A stretch of 64,000 bases of DNA from Bdellovibrio bacteriovorus. GTDB lineage: Bacteria > Bdellovibrionota > Bdellovibrionia > Bdellovibrionales > Bdellovibrionaceae. The DNA is taken from NCBI RefSeq assembly GCF_001592735.1, contig NZ_LUKE01000006.1, positions 312,625-376,624 of the forward strand, read 5' to 3'. The notes below the pieces were generated by a model, which was given only the letters and a program-made list of their open reading frames with translations, ran no database searches and had not been told where the DNA came from. The position numbers were made by a program, and so were the translations under genes. Position 1 is the first letter of the stretch, and the number at the start of each line of letters is the position of its first letter. Positions 23,985 through 32,960 of this stretch are shown piece after piece.

Positions 23985-26395
23985 TTGCTCTTTTCCCACG
24001 TTTTTTTAAGTCGGGCAATTTTGGCCTCAAGGCTTTCATTTGAAAGCTGACCGATCGCAATGCTTTCCACTAACAATGGAAAGGCCAGCGGGGAGGGGCT
24101 TTCCAAAACGACCCAGCGTTGATGTGCCGATTTCATGCGATTTAAAGTTTTTGTTAAACGATCACTTTCTAAGGAGTCGTGCAAAACTTCCCAGTAAGAT
24201 TGTTTGATTAAAAGATTATTAGGCTCGTGCTTTTTAAAAACCTCATAAAGCAGCGAAGCACTGACTTGCATCTGTCTGCCGGTTTTAGGTTGTCCGGGGT
24301 AGCCCGTAAACACCAGTCCCGCAATCTGCGCAATCGACCGAAATTGTCTTTGAGTCAATTGTCCGATCTGTAAAGATTCGCCGATCTCTTCTTCTAATCC
24401 TTCGGCATTAAAGAAGTCGTCAGAAAAAAGCGCTTTAAAGTCGTATCCAGAATGGGCGCGAATTTCTAAGCCATAGTCATTGACCGCAAAAGAAAATGTC
24501 GCGGCCTCTTTTTTGCCAAATCTTAAGCCCCACAATTGCGCAATACCCTCGTGCACGGATCTTCCGGCGAACGGATACACATAAAAATGCTCGGCTTGTT
24601 TTGAAGACAAAGTTTCAATCAAAAGATCCTGAGGTTCCGGTAAAAATGAAAGCTCTTTTTGTGCTTTTAAAAGCGGGGACAGCACGCGATCAATGGATGG
24701 ATGCTTTTCGTTTAAAGACAAACGCAAGGCTTCGCTTAAGGTTTCTGAAATCGGGAACCTTCCCCCATCCCATGACGGCACCACGTTGGTGGGGGCCTTG
24801 CTGCTTTTCACATAGGCTGTCATGTCTCGCAACATCACCATTTCTAATTTTCTGCCGGCAAACTGAAAGACATCGCCCTTTTTAATTTTCGAAATAAAAC
24901 TTTCTTCCACCGAGCCAATGCGAGTGCGATTGGTGTAAGAAACTTGCACCGATTCCCGCGAAACAATAGTTCCAATCGACATACGATGTTGGGTCGCGAT
25001 ACGGGAATGGGCCGGGTGATAGCGGCCGTCCTCTTCATCATAGACAAGCTTACGAAATTGCGGATAGGCCTTTAAAGTTTCACCGCCTTCCGTCAGAAAG
25101 CGGCGACACCAGCTCAGTTGCTCTTGCGTGATGTCCGCAAATGAAAAGGTGTCGCGCAGGGAAAGTTCTAATTCATCCATGCGTAAGCCCGGACCACAAG
25201 CCAGCGTCATCATATGCTGAAGTAATACATCAATGGGCTTATGCAAAGGACGGCGCGCTTCGACGTGTTTTTCTTTTAAAGCTTTTTTAACGGCCTCAAG
25301 TTCAAAGATTTCCCACGAATTTGTGGGAAGGAAAATCAAATGACTGCGCCCGCCGGGGCGATGGGCAGATCGTCCCGCTCTTTGCATCATGCGTGCGACC
25401 ATTTTGGGGCTGCCAATTTGGATCACCCTTTCGACGGGTTGAAAGTCCACACCTAAATCTAAAGACGATGTGCAGACGACCCATTTGATGCTGCCGTTTT
25501 TCACGGCTTCTTCGACGGCCTCGCGTTCTGTTCGTTCTAAAGAACTGTGATGCAAAGCCATTTCATTTTCCATTTCAGGTCGCATCTGTAAAAGGCTTTC
25601 ATACCAGCGTTCGGCTTGCGAACGGGTGTTAGTGAAAATCAAAGTCGAAATTTGCGGATCTAAGATTTCAGCTAATTTTTCTTTTAAAGCCATACCCAAA
25701 TGTCCCGCCCAAGGGAAGCGATCCACTTTGTCCGGTAAAAGACATTCGATTTCTAAATTGCGATCGCTGCCGCCAGAAATAATCACGGGAGTATTAGCGC
25801 GACCGACGGCCACCTTTGCGGCCTCATCGAGGTTGCCGATCGATGCTGACAACGCCCATACTTGCAATTCGGGATTTAACGAGCGCAAGTAAGAAAGACT
25901 TAATTCACAAAGACTGCCGCGCTTGCTGGCTAAAAGTTCATGCCATTCATCTAAGATGACGACCTCGATATTTTTTAAGATATTTTCGGCGTCACTTTGG
26001 GAAATAAGCACCGCCAAAGATTCGGGCGTGGTTAAAAGCATGTCGGCCGGGTTTTGCAGTTGTTTTTTCTTAACGGATGTCGGGGTATCCCCCGTGCGGG
26101 CCTCGATTTTGATGGGCCAGCCTTCTTGTTCAATGGGTTCGCGCATGGCGATTTCTAAGTCGCGAGCAAGCGCGCGCAGGGGAGTTAGATAAAGAGCTTT
26201 AAGGCCTTTTTTGGGTTTAGCAATAAACTTGGCAAAAGGTCCCATGATCGCGGCATAAGTTTTTCCAGACCCCGTTGGCACGTGCAATAACCCGGATTCA
26301 CCTTTTAAAAAAGCTTTCCAGGCTTTTTCTTGAAAAGGAAAAGGCTCCCATCCACGGTTTTCAAAGAATTTTTTTATCGGCTTTAATTCCTTCAC
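23981..26395 (-). CDS. Lhr-like DExH-box helicase, ligase-associated
   Basis: 804 residues. An ATP-dependent superfamily 2 helicase of the short Lhr type. Motif I HVPTGSGKTYAAI, motif Ia YLTPLRALARDL, motif II VILDEWHEL (DEWH), motif III ALSASIGN, motif VI MQRAGRSAHRPGG are all intact. The C-terminal ~350 residues are the Lhr-specific winged-helix and core domains (HFYVYPFAGRSVHEGIAQLWG, FTGYPGQP). Lhr enzymes track 3'-5' on single strands and unwind DNA and DNA/RNA hybrids. Here it lies between ligase and PdeM genes, overlapping each by 4 nt, so it is the helicase of the four-protein repair set. In other bacteria Lhr is induced by DNA damage. Confidence 0.93.
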   Translation of the reverse strand: MKELKPIKKFFENRGWEPFPFQEKAWKAFLKGESGLLHVPTGSGKTYAAIMGPFAKFIAKPKKGLKALYLTPLRALARDLEIAMREPIEQEGWPIKIEARTGDTPTSVKKKQLQNPADMLLTTPESLAVLISQSDAENILKNIEVVILDEWHELLASKRGSLCELSLSYLRSLNPELQVWALSASIGNLDEAAKVAVGRANTPVIISGGSDRNLEIECLLPDKVDRFPWAGHLGMALKEKLAEILDPQISTLIFTNTRSQAERWYESLLQMRPEMENEMALHHSSLERTEREAVEEAVKNGSIKWVVCTSSLDLGVDFQPVERVIQIGSPKMVARMMQRAGRSAHRPGGRSHLIFLPTNSWEIFELEAVKKALKEKHVEARRPLHKPIDVLLQHMMTLACGPGLRMDELELSLRDTFSFADITQEQLSWCRRFLTEGGETLKAYPQFRKLVYDEEDGRYHPAHSRIATQHRMSIGTIVSRESVQVSYTNRTRIGSVEESFISKIKKGDVFQFAGRKLEMVMLRDMTAYVKSSKAPTNVVPSWDGGRFPISETLSEALRLSLNEKHPSIDRVLSPLLKAQKELSFLPEPQDLLIETLSSKQAEHFYVYPFAGRSVHEGIAQLWGLRFGKKEAATFSFAVNDYGLEIRAHSGYDFKALFSDDFFNAEGLEEEIGESLQIGQLTQRQFRSIAQIAGLVFTGYPGQPKTGRQMQVSASLLYEVFKKHEPNNLLIKQSYWEVLHDSLESDRLTKTLNRMKSAHQRWVVLESPSPLAFPLLVESIAIGQLSNESLEAKIARLKKTWEKSK

Positions 26396-28044
26396 GGCGA
26401 AACTTCCGTGTCGGGCAGGGCCTTGGCGTCTAAAAGTTCAAAAGCTGTTTGCAAAGAATCCGCATCCGTCACTTTTTTGTCTTTGCGCCAACGTAAAATT
26501 CTTGGGAAGCGCACGGCGATGCCAGATTTATGACGCTTTGAAGGGCCAATACCTTCAAAACCGATTTCAAAAACATGAAAGGGCTCTAAGGATCTCACGG
26601 GTCCGAACTTTTCTTTGGTGTGCCGGCGAATCCAGTTATCCAGTTCATCGATTTCTTTCTGATCAAGGCCCGAATAGGCTTTCGCAAAGGGGACAAGTTC
26701 TTTGCTATCGCCATTATCTTTCCACAACGCAAAAGTATAATCAGTATAAAGGTTGGCCCGGCGGCCTGTGCCAGCTTGCGCGTAAATTAAGACGGCATCT
26801 AACGTCAAAGGATTGACCTTGTGTTTCCACCAGTTGCCAGTTTTCCGTCCGACACTGTAAGGACTTTCCCAGCGTTTGATCATCAGGCCTTCCGCATCAT
26901 GTTCGCGGGATTTCGCGCGCCAGTTTTCAAGATCATCGACGTTTTTGACATCCAAGACTTCAGAAATTCGCACTTGTGAGCTGAGAAGAGGACTTAAAAT
27001 TTTCTTTAAGGCCATACGACGCTCTTGCAGTCCTTTTTGGCGAATGTCTTCACCGTCGATTTCAAGACAGTCATAGGCGATAAAACCGACGGGTTTTTCT
27101 TTTAACATCGCCGGTGAAACTTTCTTTCGACCTAAACGAGTTTGTAAATCCTGAAAAGGCAAGATGCGATTGTCTTTGATGATTAAAATTTCCCCATCAA
27201 TCACACTGCCATTGGGAAGCAGAGCTAATTTTTCAACCAGATCGGGAAATGTATCCGCGATTTTTTCTTCTCCACGTGACCAAATCCATATTTTATCTTC
27301 ACGGCAAATCACTTGCGCGCGAATGCCGTCAAACTTCCATTCCACGGCCCACTCTGTGGCATTCCATTCCTTTTCGGCCCGTTCATTCCATGGATGGGCT
27401 AAGCAAAATGGATAAGGTTGGCTAAAGTTCACCTCTTGTGCTTCAGGATGAATCAGACGCGCAAAAGAATCAGCCCCGGGTGAAACATCCCCGGTCAACC
27501 GATGCGCCACCTGGTCGGTGGGAATATTAAAAACTTCGGCCAACGCTCGCACCACTAACTTTTCACTGACCCCCACGCGCAAGGCCCCCGTCATAAGTTT
27601 ATTTAAAATAAAAACTTCTTCCATGGTCAGGCTTTGCCACCATTGCATTAAGGTGCTTGCTTGCTTTTCGGCGTCTTTGATTTTAGCAAGTGCTGGGATG
27701 CGAACCTCTAGCCACTCCGTCAAGGTTTGCTGATCATGCACCGTGGGTTTATCACTGCACAGGCGTAATGATTTAGCTAAAAGGCTTAAGGTTTCGGCGG
27801 TGTCGCCCACCTGGGAGTAACATTCGCTAAACAGCCATTCAGGGTATTTCGTAAAGTTTAAAAACATCACGGCCAAGGCGCGGGACGTTAGAATGCGCTT
27901 ACTGATTTTTCCGGTCAGAATTAAAACGGCCCACATCGCATCGTCAGGTGAAGCTTTAGAAAAATACTTTTTTAAAGCATCCACTTTTTCTAAGGTCGAA
28001 GTGGTGGAATCGAGTTCTTCAAAAAGATGCGTAAACTTTCTCAT
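26392..28044 (-). CDS. ATP-dependent DNA ligase (ligase-associated repair operon)
   Basis: 550 residues. ATP-dependent ligases seal nicks through an enzyme-AMP intermediate on Lys. Motif I reads AVEWKFDGIRAQV (K-x-DG), motif III WIWSRGEE, motif IIIa FIAYDCLEIDGEDI, motif IV EGLMIKRWESPY and motif V GNWWKHKVNPLTLDAVLIYA. An N-terminal DNA-binding domain of ~200 residues and a C-terminal OB fold (RRANLYTDYTFAL, VRFPRILRWRKDK) match the length of bacterial LigB/LigC-like enzymes. It is separate from the NAD-dependent replicative ligase, not in this window. It overlaps its neighbours by 4 nt on both sides and acts with the exonuclease, Lhr helicase and PdeM in end processing and joining. Confidence 0.94.
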   Translation of the reverse strand: MRKFTHLFEELDSTTSTLEKVDALKKYFSKASPDDAMWAVLILTGKISKRILTSRALAVMFLNFTKYPEWLFSECYSQVGDTAETLSLLAKSLRLCSDKPTVHDQQTLTEWLEVRIPALAKIKDAEKQASTLMQWWQSLTMEEVFILNKLMTGALRVGVSEKLVVRALAEVFNIPTDQVAHRLTGDVSPGADSFARLIHPEAQEVNFSQPYPFCLAHPWNERAEKEWNATEWAVEWKFDGIRAQVICREDKIWIWSRGEEKIADTFPDLVEKLALLPNGSVIDGEILIIKDNRILPFQDLQTRLGRKKVSPAMLKEKPVGFIAYDCLEIDGEDIRQKGLQERRMALKKILSPLLSSQVRISEVLDVKNVDDLENWRAKSREHDAEGLMIKRWESPYSVGRKTGNWWKHKVNPLTLDAVLIYAQAGTGRRANLYTDYTFALWKDNGDSKELVPFAKAYSGLDQKEIDELDNWIRRHTKEKFGPVRSLEPFHVFEIGFEGIGPSKRHKSGIAVRFPRILRWRKDKKVTDADSLQTAFELLDAKALPDTEVSP

Positions 28045-29039
28045 GCTTCCGCTTCTCCTTGGTCTTCATATTCCGTCTTAAATAAACGAACCTTTTTACC
28101 TTTTTCCTCTAAGAATCTCTGTAAAACATCCGTTCGGCCATGGGTCAAAAATACGGTCTTGGCTTGGGTCTCTTCGATGGTTTGATTCAGCTCGTTCCAA
28201 TCGGCGTGATCTGAAAGCACAAAACCTTTTTCATAGCCACGACGACGGCGAGCCCCGCGGATTTGCATCCAGCCCGACGCAAATGCGGTTTGTGGATCTT
28301 TAAATCTTTTCATCCACGCGGACCGATGGGCCGAAGGCGGCGCTAAAATCAGATCCCCTTTAAAAGTATAATCCTTGGCTTGATCAATAACAGGGGCGGT
28401 GGGCAGCATTTCAATGCCCTGCTTACGATACACACCTGTCAGATGAATCATCGAGCCGTGCAAATAAATTTTACGATCCGTCAGACGCTTAAGTTCGGCT
28501 AAGATTCTTTGCGCTTTGCCTAGGGCGTAACAGAAAATCAAAGAGGGCCGTTCGGGTTCAGACTGCCACCATTCGTAAATCTTCTCACCCGTGATTTCCC
28601 CGGTGTCCCATTGGTAAATAGGTAAAGCAAAAGTAGCTTCGGAAATAAACACATCACAAGGAACGACCTCAAAGGCATCACAAGAAGGGTCGGGGGTTCG
28701 TTTGTAATCGCCTGACGCCACCCATACTTGGCCTTTGTATTCTAAGCGCACTTGCGAAGACCCGAGGACATGGCCAGCAGGATGAAAGCTTAACGTTACA
28801 TCACCGATTTTAAATTTTTCGCCGTATTTTTTGGCTTGGATATTAAGGCCTTCACCTAAGCGAAGATTTAAAAGCGGAACGCATTTTTCGTTGGCGTAAT
28901 AGATCTTACTGCCGTAACGGGCATGATCGGAATGGGCGTGAGTGATGACCGCACGTTCAACAGGCCGCCAAGGATCGATATAAAAATCCCCGGGTTCACA
29001 GTAAAGTCCTTCATCGGTGGCGCGAATCAAATCCATCAA
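28041..29039 (-). CDS. Ligase-associated MBL-fold exonuclease
   Basis: 332 residues, first gene of the repair operon. A metallo-beta-lactamase/beta-CASP fold, of the kind found in SNM1-type nucleases: VITHAHSDHARYG gives the HxHxDH zinc site, FHPAGHVLGSSQ the next His, VASGDYKRTPDPS the bridging Asp, and VLSDHADWNEL plus VFLTHGRTDVLQ the beta-CASP His sites. It would trim DNA ends before the coupled ligase acts. Two Met codons in a row open the frame (29039 and 29036) and cannot be distinguished. The next gene overlaps by 4 nt. Upstream, 197 nt separate it from the divergent kinase-like gene, so the shared promoter region lies there. Confidence 0.92.
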   Translation of the reverse strand: MMDLIRATDEGLYCEPGDFYIDPWRPVERAVITHAHSDHARYGSKIYYANEKCVPLLNLRLGEGLNIQAKKYGEKFKIGDVTLSFHPAGHVLGSSQVRLEYKGQVWVASGDYKRTPDPSCDAFEVVPCDVFISEATFALPIYQWDTGEITGEKIYEWWQSEPERPSLIFCYALGKAQRILAELKRLTDRKIYLHGSMIHLTGVYRKQGIEMLPTAPVIDQAKDYTFKGDLILAPPSAHRSAWMKRFKDPQTAFASGWMQIRGARRRRGYEKGFVLSDHADWNELNQTIEETQAKTVFLTHGRTDVLQRFLEEKGKKVRLFKTEYEDQGEAEA

Positions 29040-29236
29040 GGGAATCTAGCACAATCCGCCTTTGAGGAGGAGCTTCGGTTAGAAGCCCCTGTGTGATGAC
29101 AAGGGACTGCTTAAGGGCACATAAGACGCCTCATCTTGAGACATGACTGCCGTGAATGTGCAGCTGTCTAAGCCCTCAACAACCAAACACGTCTTGGTGG
29201 GTATTACCCGGACCGTTCTTTGCTTTGTACAAGGGT

Positions 29237-30013
29237 ATGGATAATTGGACCTTAAAAGCTATTCAGTTGATTTCTAGATTGCTCGCCCCCCTTGGTTTGG
29301 GCTTAAAACGCGATTTTGATCTGCGTTTGGCCGAACAAAAGAGCCTCGCGGAAATTCAATTGCAACAAGAGCTAGCTCAAGCCAGTGCGCAAATCGCGGA
29401 TGATATTCGTGGCCCGCTGATGGCCTTAACGACCCTAACTCATCTGTCTCACGAAATGGGCGCCGATAAAAAAGAGCTTTTAAAAGTCGCTGTCGGCCGC
29501 ATTCGTGGCATTGTGAATGACCTGGTTCAAGCTCCCGCGGACGAAACTTCGGACCTGGTGACCGTCATTGAGCCGCTATTGAAAGAATACAAGTTTTCAA
29601 ACCCCTCCACGCAATGGGCGTTACACAATCACTTAAGTTCAGCTCAAGTCCCGGTTGATTTAGACACCGTGCAATTGCAAAGGGTTTTAAGTCATCTTTT
29701 AGATAATGCGGTGGAGGCTGTCCCTGAAAATCAATCTTCTATTGAAGTCACGCTGATGGAAAGAGCCGACCACTACTTACTGCAAATCATGGATAATGGT
29801 TGTGGAATTCCTGAAGATCTTTTGCCGAAAGTGGCCGAAGAGGGTGTATCGCACGGAAAAGAAAAGCGTCATGGCTTAGGTCTTTTTGAAGCGCGAAAAA
29901 CGATTGAAGCTTTAGGTGGAGAATTGCAGATTCGGTCCCGTGAAGGTGTGGGGACGCAAGTGATCTTATTATTCCCCAAAAAATTTAAATCAGAAGAAGC
30001 CTTGGTGATGTAA
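29237..30013 (+). CDS. Histidine-kinase-like protein lacking the phosphorylatable His
   Basis: 258 residues, cytoplasmic. It has a coiled or helical N-terminus, a dimerisation-type helix pair and a HATPase domain with N box LLDNAVEAVPE, G1 box DNGCGIPEDL and G2 box HGLGLFEARKTIEALGG. In the H box, where kinases have H-D-I-R-x-P-L, this one reads DDIRGPL with Asp55 in the His position (codon GAT). It can probably bind ATP but not autophosphorylate, suggesting a pseudokinase, adaptor or phosphatase-like role. No sensor domain or response regulator is adjacent. Start is uncertain: ATG 29237 has AAGGG too close, while an in-frame ATG at 29156 would add 27 residues. Confidence 0.8.
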   Translation: MDNWTLKAIQLISRLLAPLGLGLKRDFDLRLAEQKSLAEIQLQQELAQASAQIADDIRGPLMALTTLTHLSHEMGADKKELLKVAVGRIRGIVNDLVQAPADETSDLVTVIEPLLKEYKFSNPSTQWALHNHLSSAQVPVDLDTVQLQRVLSHLLDNAVEAVPENQSSIEVTLMERADHYLLQIMDNGCGIPEDLLPKVAEEGVSHGKEKRHGLGLFEARKTIEALGGELQIRSREGVGTQVILLFPKKFKSEEALVM

Positions 30014-30748
30014 TCACTTTTTATCGGCATTAATCATGTGCCGGTAAAGGGGCTGATACATATCCTGTTCAGGGCTTAACATCCACGAAGACAATTCAAA
30101 ACTTTCCGTAAACTCTGCCGGAGTGTTGTGAAGAACAACCAACGGGCAGGCTTCCGCCGCTTCGCCCATCATTAAAACTGCTGTCGCCGCTAAACTGTCT
30201 GCCACATTGACTTTGGTGATTTTAAGAGGCCTTCCGAAAAGATCTTTTTCACCCACTTTGTCTATGACCGGTGAAAAACCGGCACAAGCCAGTGCCGCGC
30301 CCGTGACACCTAAACGTAAAGGATTAGAGCGGGAATCCGTGAAGATCACTCCGAGTTCTTTTAAATTCCAGCGATGCATTAAGGCTTCACGAAGTTCGTA
30401 AGCTGATTTCATCGGGTTTTTAGGATGAACAATAAAATCGCCATTTTCAGAGTTGGATTCATCCACCCCCGCCCCCGGCATCAGCAGACTGTGCTTGATG
30501 GCCAGGCTGACACCGTGACCGATTTCACCTAAGAAAATATCACTCTCGTTTTTGGTGAGTGTTTTTTTATCGATGCTGCCTTTAGGGATAAGGCAGTGTT
30601 CCGCCAGGCTCACGATTTTCGTGGTGACGGCTAAGACCATGCGCTCTTTGATCAAAGAGCTATCAACATAGCAAACGATGAAGTCTGCCAAACTTTCGCC
30701 GACATGAAAAATCGGAGTTTGAATGGCAGAAGCACTCATCGTTTTCAT
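30014..30748 (-). CDS. CofE-like (coenzyme F420-0:L-glutamate ligase family) protein
   Basis: 244 residues. The F420-ligase family adds glutamate to a lactyl-phospho coenzyme. Family marks: VVAVTTKIVSLAE-like AVTTKIVSLAEHC, LLMPGAGVDESNSENG with metal-binding Asp/Glu, VIFTDSRSNPLRLGVTGAALACAGF, and VNVADSLAATAVLMMGEAAEACPLVV. No other F420 genes occur here and F420 is not expected in this group, so the substrate is unclear; bacterial homologues outside F420 producers exist and are uncharacterised. It lies 7 nt after the isocitrate dehydrogenase gene on the same strand, so the two are probably cotranscribed. Its end meets the kinase-like gene end without spacing. Confidence 0.82.
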   Translation of the reverse strand: MKTMSASAIQTPIFHVGESLADFIVCYVDSSLIKERMVLAVTTKIVSLAEHCLIPKGSIDKKTLTKNESDIFLGEIGHGVSLAIKHSLLMPGAGVDESNSENGDFIVHPKNPMKSAYELREALMHRWNLKELGVIFTDSRSNPLRLGVTGAALACAGFSPVIDKVGEKDLFGRPLKITKVNVADSLAATAVLMMGEAAEACPLVVLHNTPAEFTESFELSSWMLSPEQDMYQPLYRHMINADKK

Positions 30749-30755
30749 ATAACAA

Positions 30756-31754
30756 TCAACCTAACTTTTGGATGATAGCATCCGTGAAAGAAACCGTTGT
30801 TCCTTTACCGCCTAAGTCACCTGTGCGGGCATTGACATCAGACAACGCGGCAATCAAAGCTTTCATGATCGCATCGGCTTTGGTTTGTTCGTTCACGTGT
30901 TGAAGCATCATCACGGCTGATTGTAATAAGGCTGTCGGGTTGGCTTTGTTTTGGCCCGCGATATCTGGTGCTGATCCGTGAACCGCTTCAAAGATCGCCG
31001 CTTTTTCGCCGATATTTGCTCCTGGCACAACCCCTAAGCCGCCAACAAGGCCCGCGCAAAGATCACTTAGGATATCGCCATACAAGTTTTCAGTGACGAT
31101 CACGTCAAACTGTTGTGGACGAGTGACTAATTGCATACAAGCGTTGTCGACGATCACATCGCGAGTGGCAATATTTGGGTATTTAGCGCCGACTTCTTGC
31201 GCGACTTTCAAAAACAAACCGTCTGACATTTTCATGATATTCGCTTTATGCACGATCGCGACCTGAGATCGTCCGGTTTTTTGTGCCAATTCATAAGCAT
31301 AACGAGCAATGCGCTCAGATCCTTTGCGCGTGATGCGTTTAATACTTTCAGCTGTGTCGTCATCGACCATGCGTTCAATACCCGCGTAAAGATCTTCGGT
31401 GTTTTCACGCACGATGGTTAAGTTCACATCGGAACAAACGCATTGGACTCCCGGCAAAGAGCGTACAGGGCGCACGTTGGCGTAAAGATCGAATTTTTGT
31501 CTCATGGTCACGTTGATAGATTTATGACCACCGCCCACCGGAGTTGTCGTGGGGCCTTTGATCGCAAGTTTGGTTTTATTGATCGAATCAACTGTCGTTT
31601 GTGGCAATAAACTTTGGTGAGTGATCAATGCGGATTCCCCAGCGGCATGTTCTTCATACTCAAAGGGGGCGTTGACGTGTTTAAGTACACGTAAAACTTG
31701 GGTCATAATTTCTTGTCCAATTCCATCGCCAGGAATTACAGTCAATTGCATCAT
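30756..31754 (-). CDS. NAD-type isocitrate dehydrogenase
   Basis: 332 residues, beta-decarboxylating dehydrogenase family. Signatures: LTVIPGDGIGQEI, KGPTTTPVGGGHKSINVTMRQKFDLYANVRP, IVRENTEDLYAGIE, HKANIMKMSDGLF, and ENLYGDILSDLCAGLVGGLG for substrate and metal. The short length, S-x-N-V-x-x-R substrate loop and SAPDIAGQNKANP segment fit NAD-dependent isocitrate dehydrogenase better than isopropylmalate dehydrogenase. It would convert isocitrate to 2-oxoglutarate in the TCA cycle, alongside Mqo. The start has AAGGAG and two consecutive Met codons. Upstream is a 0.45 kb non-coding region with many hairpins that may be its leader. Confidence 0.9.
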   Translation of the reverse strand: MMQLTVIPGDGIGQEIMTQVLRVLKHVNAPFEYEEHAAGESALITHQSLLPQTTVDSINKTKLAIKGPTTTPVGGGHKSINVTMRQKFDLYANVRPVRSLPGVQCVCSDVNLTIVRENTEDLYAGIERMVDDDTAESIKRITRKGSERIARYAYELAQKTGRSQVAIVHKANIMKMSDGLFLKVAQEVGAKYPNIATRDVIVDNACMQLVTRPQQFDVIVTENLYGDILSDLCAGLVGGLGVVPGANIGEKAAIFEAVHGSAPDIAGQNKANPTALLQSAVMMLQHVNEQTKADAIMKALIAALSDVNARTGDLGGKGTTVSFTDAIIQKLG

Positions 31755-32207
31755 TCATCTCCTTAACTTGATGGGTTTGTCTTATCAGGACGCGAGCTGA
31801 TAGAGGAGCTTTTTTAGCTCCCTACCAGGAAGGCGGGCTGTGGGGCGGGGGTGAGGGCTTGCTGGGTCGTCCCGAAGGGGAGAGAAGCCCGAATCAGTCT
31901 CAAAATGAGACCTTACGTCCACTAAAGCAAATGCGAGACCAGGTGGTTCAGAGCCACAATTACACCACAGTTTGCGGCGAGGGGGTGTTAGGGATGTATA
32001 CACCCTAAAGTGCCCTGATTTTAGATACTTATGGATCTCAGCGGGGACTGTCTGTCTACGAGACACTGTTTTGCCCGTTCCGGGGGCAATTCGTGCTCAC
32101 GCGCGCAGGGGCGCAAAAATGAAGTGAAAACAGGTCTTTAGGAAATTAAGGCGCACGTCGTCGTGGTGGCCTCCTCCTTGTAATAGGTTAAGTTCATGGA
32201 GGTCACC
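31755..32207. other. 450-nt non-coding, hairpin-rich region between icd-type gene and matrixin gene
   Basis: No credible gene. The stretch holds TATCAG/CTGATA (31784-31803), GGAGCT-TTTTT-AGCTCC (about 31806-31822), GTCTCA-AAA-TGAGAC (31897-31911), GGGTGT/ACACCC (about 31985-32007), GTCT/AGAC around 32050-32062 and GCCC..GGGC around 32073-32087. G+C is locally high and the only long open frame is Arg/Pro-rich nonsense. It may be a long structured leader of the minus-strand gene, a free RNA, or two divergent promoters. tmRNA, RNase P, SRP and 6S signatures were looked for and not found. Confidence 0.45.
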
Positions 32208-32846
32208 TTGAAAAAGTGGCTTGGAACCTCATTGGTTCTAATATTTATGACATTGCAAGCGTGTGCGCCTAAGTCTCAAGAAGATTGCGGCTTCGTACAA
32301 AACGTTTATGGCGAACGCATCTCTTGGAAAAGCGATGTCCCAGTCACCATGTATCTTCATGCCGATGTGCCAGACTCAATGGTTCAAGCCATTCTTTCAG
32401 CGGCAGAGACGTGGGATCGCACGGTGGGTCGTAAGATATTTAATATTGTTACCTATCCTCGCGTGACCGGTCCGGTGAATCCTCATCAAGACGGTAAAAA
32501 CATCATCTATTTTATGAAAACTTGGGAAGCCAATAGAACTTCCGAACAAGGGCGCACCAGCGTCTATTGGGTTGGTGACCTTATTAAAGAAGCCGACATT
32601 CGTTTAAATGCCGCAGATTTTGGCTACTATTGGCGCAGCCAGACGTTAAGTGCGGCGGCGAAAAGTGATCGCGCCAATCTGCCTCCCGTGAACGTGGAAG
32701 CCTTGGTGCTTCACGAAATGGGGCATGTTCTTGGGTTAAAACACAAAGATAACGGTGGTTCGGTGATGGCAACGTATTTAGCAAGCGGAGACGATCGCGT
32801 GTCGTTAGCGAATACGGATGAAACAGCGCTGCGCTGTGAATACTGA
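32208..32846 (+). CDS. Matrixin-type zinc metalloprotease lipoprotein
   Basis: 212 residues. A lipoprotein signal (MKKWLGTSLVLIFMTLQAC) puts it on a membrane outside the cytoplasm. The catalytic zinc motif LHEMGHVLGLKH (HExxHxxGxxH) followed by the Met-turn SVMATYL is typical of matrixin/MMP-like proteases. Family members cut secreted or envelope proteins. The translation start is probably TTG 32208: GGAGG (32198-32202) stands 5 nt before it, and the lipoprotein signal starts there, whereas ATG 32196 would overlap that ribosome-binding site. Cys in EDCGFV and LRCEY may pair. As a surface protease it would fit prey-protein digestion or envelope remodelling; the substrate is unknown. Confidence 0.9.
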   Translation: MKKWLGTSLVLIFMTLQACAPKSQEDCGFVQNVYGERISWKSDVPVTMYLHADVPDSMVQAILSAAETWDRTVGRKIFNIVTYPRVTGPVNPHQDGKNIIYFMKTWEANRTSEQGRTSVYWVGDLIKEADIRLNAADFGYYWRSQTLSAAAKSDRANLPPVNVEALVLHEMGHVLGLKHKDNGGSVMATYLASGDDRVSLANTDETALRCEY

Positions 32847-32922
32847 ATCGGCGTGTAAAAGTTCTATGTAAGTTTATTTAAGTTGTGGGATTGAAGTCAG
32901 TCTCACTAGACTTTTAATTCTG

Positions 32923-32942
32923 CGCTTCGCACATGTGAAGCG
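32923..32942 (+). promoter_or_regulatory. Hairpin just upstream of a small-protein ribosome-binding site
   Basis: CGCTTC (32923-32928) pairs with GAAGCG (32937-32942), 8-nt loop. It ends 6 nt before the AAGGAG of the 75-residue protein gene, so it could affect translation or mark the 5' end of the mRNA. Confidence 0.4.
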
Positions 32943-32960
32943 GCTTTGAAGGAGATGACC

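Noticed and set aside
31785..32066. 93-residue open frame on the minus strand in the non-coding region
   Set aside because: No ribosome-binding site, Arg/Pro-rich composition unlike neighbours, and several RNA hairpins fall in it; treated as non-coding.
31755..32207. tmRNA, RNase P, SRP or 6S RNA gene
   Set aside because: Neither strand shows the tmRNA ends, the RNase P GAGGAAAGUC/ACAGAA boxes, or the SRP tetraloop motif.
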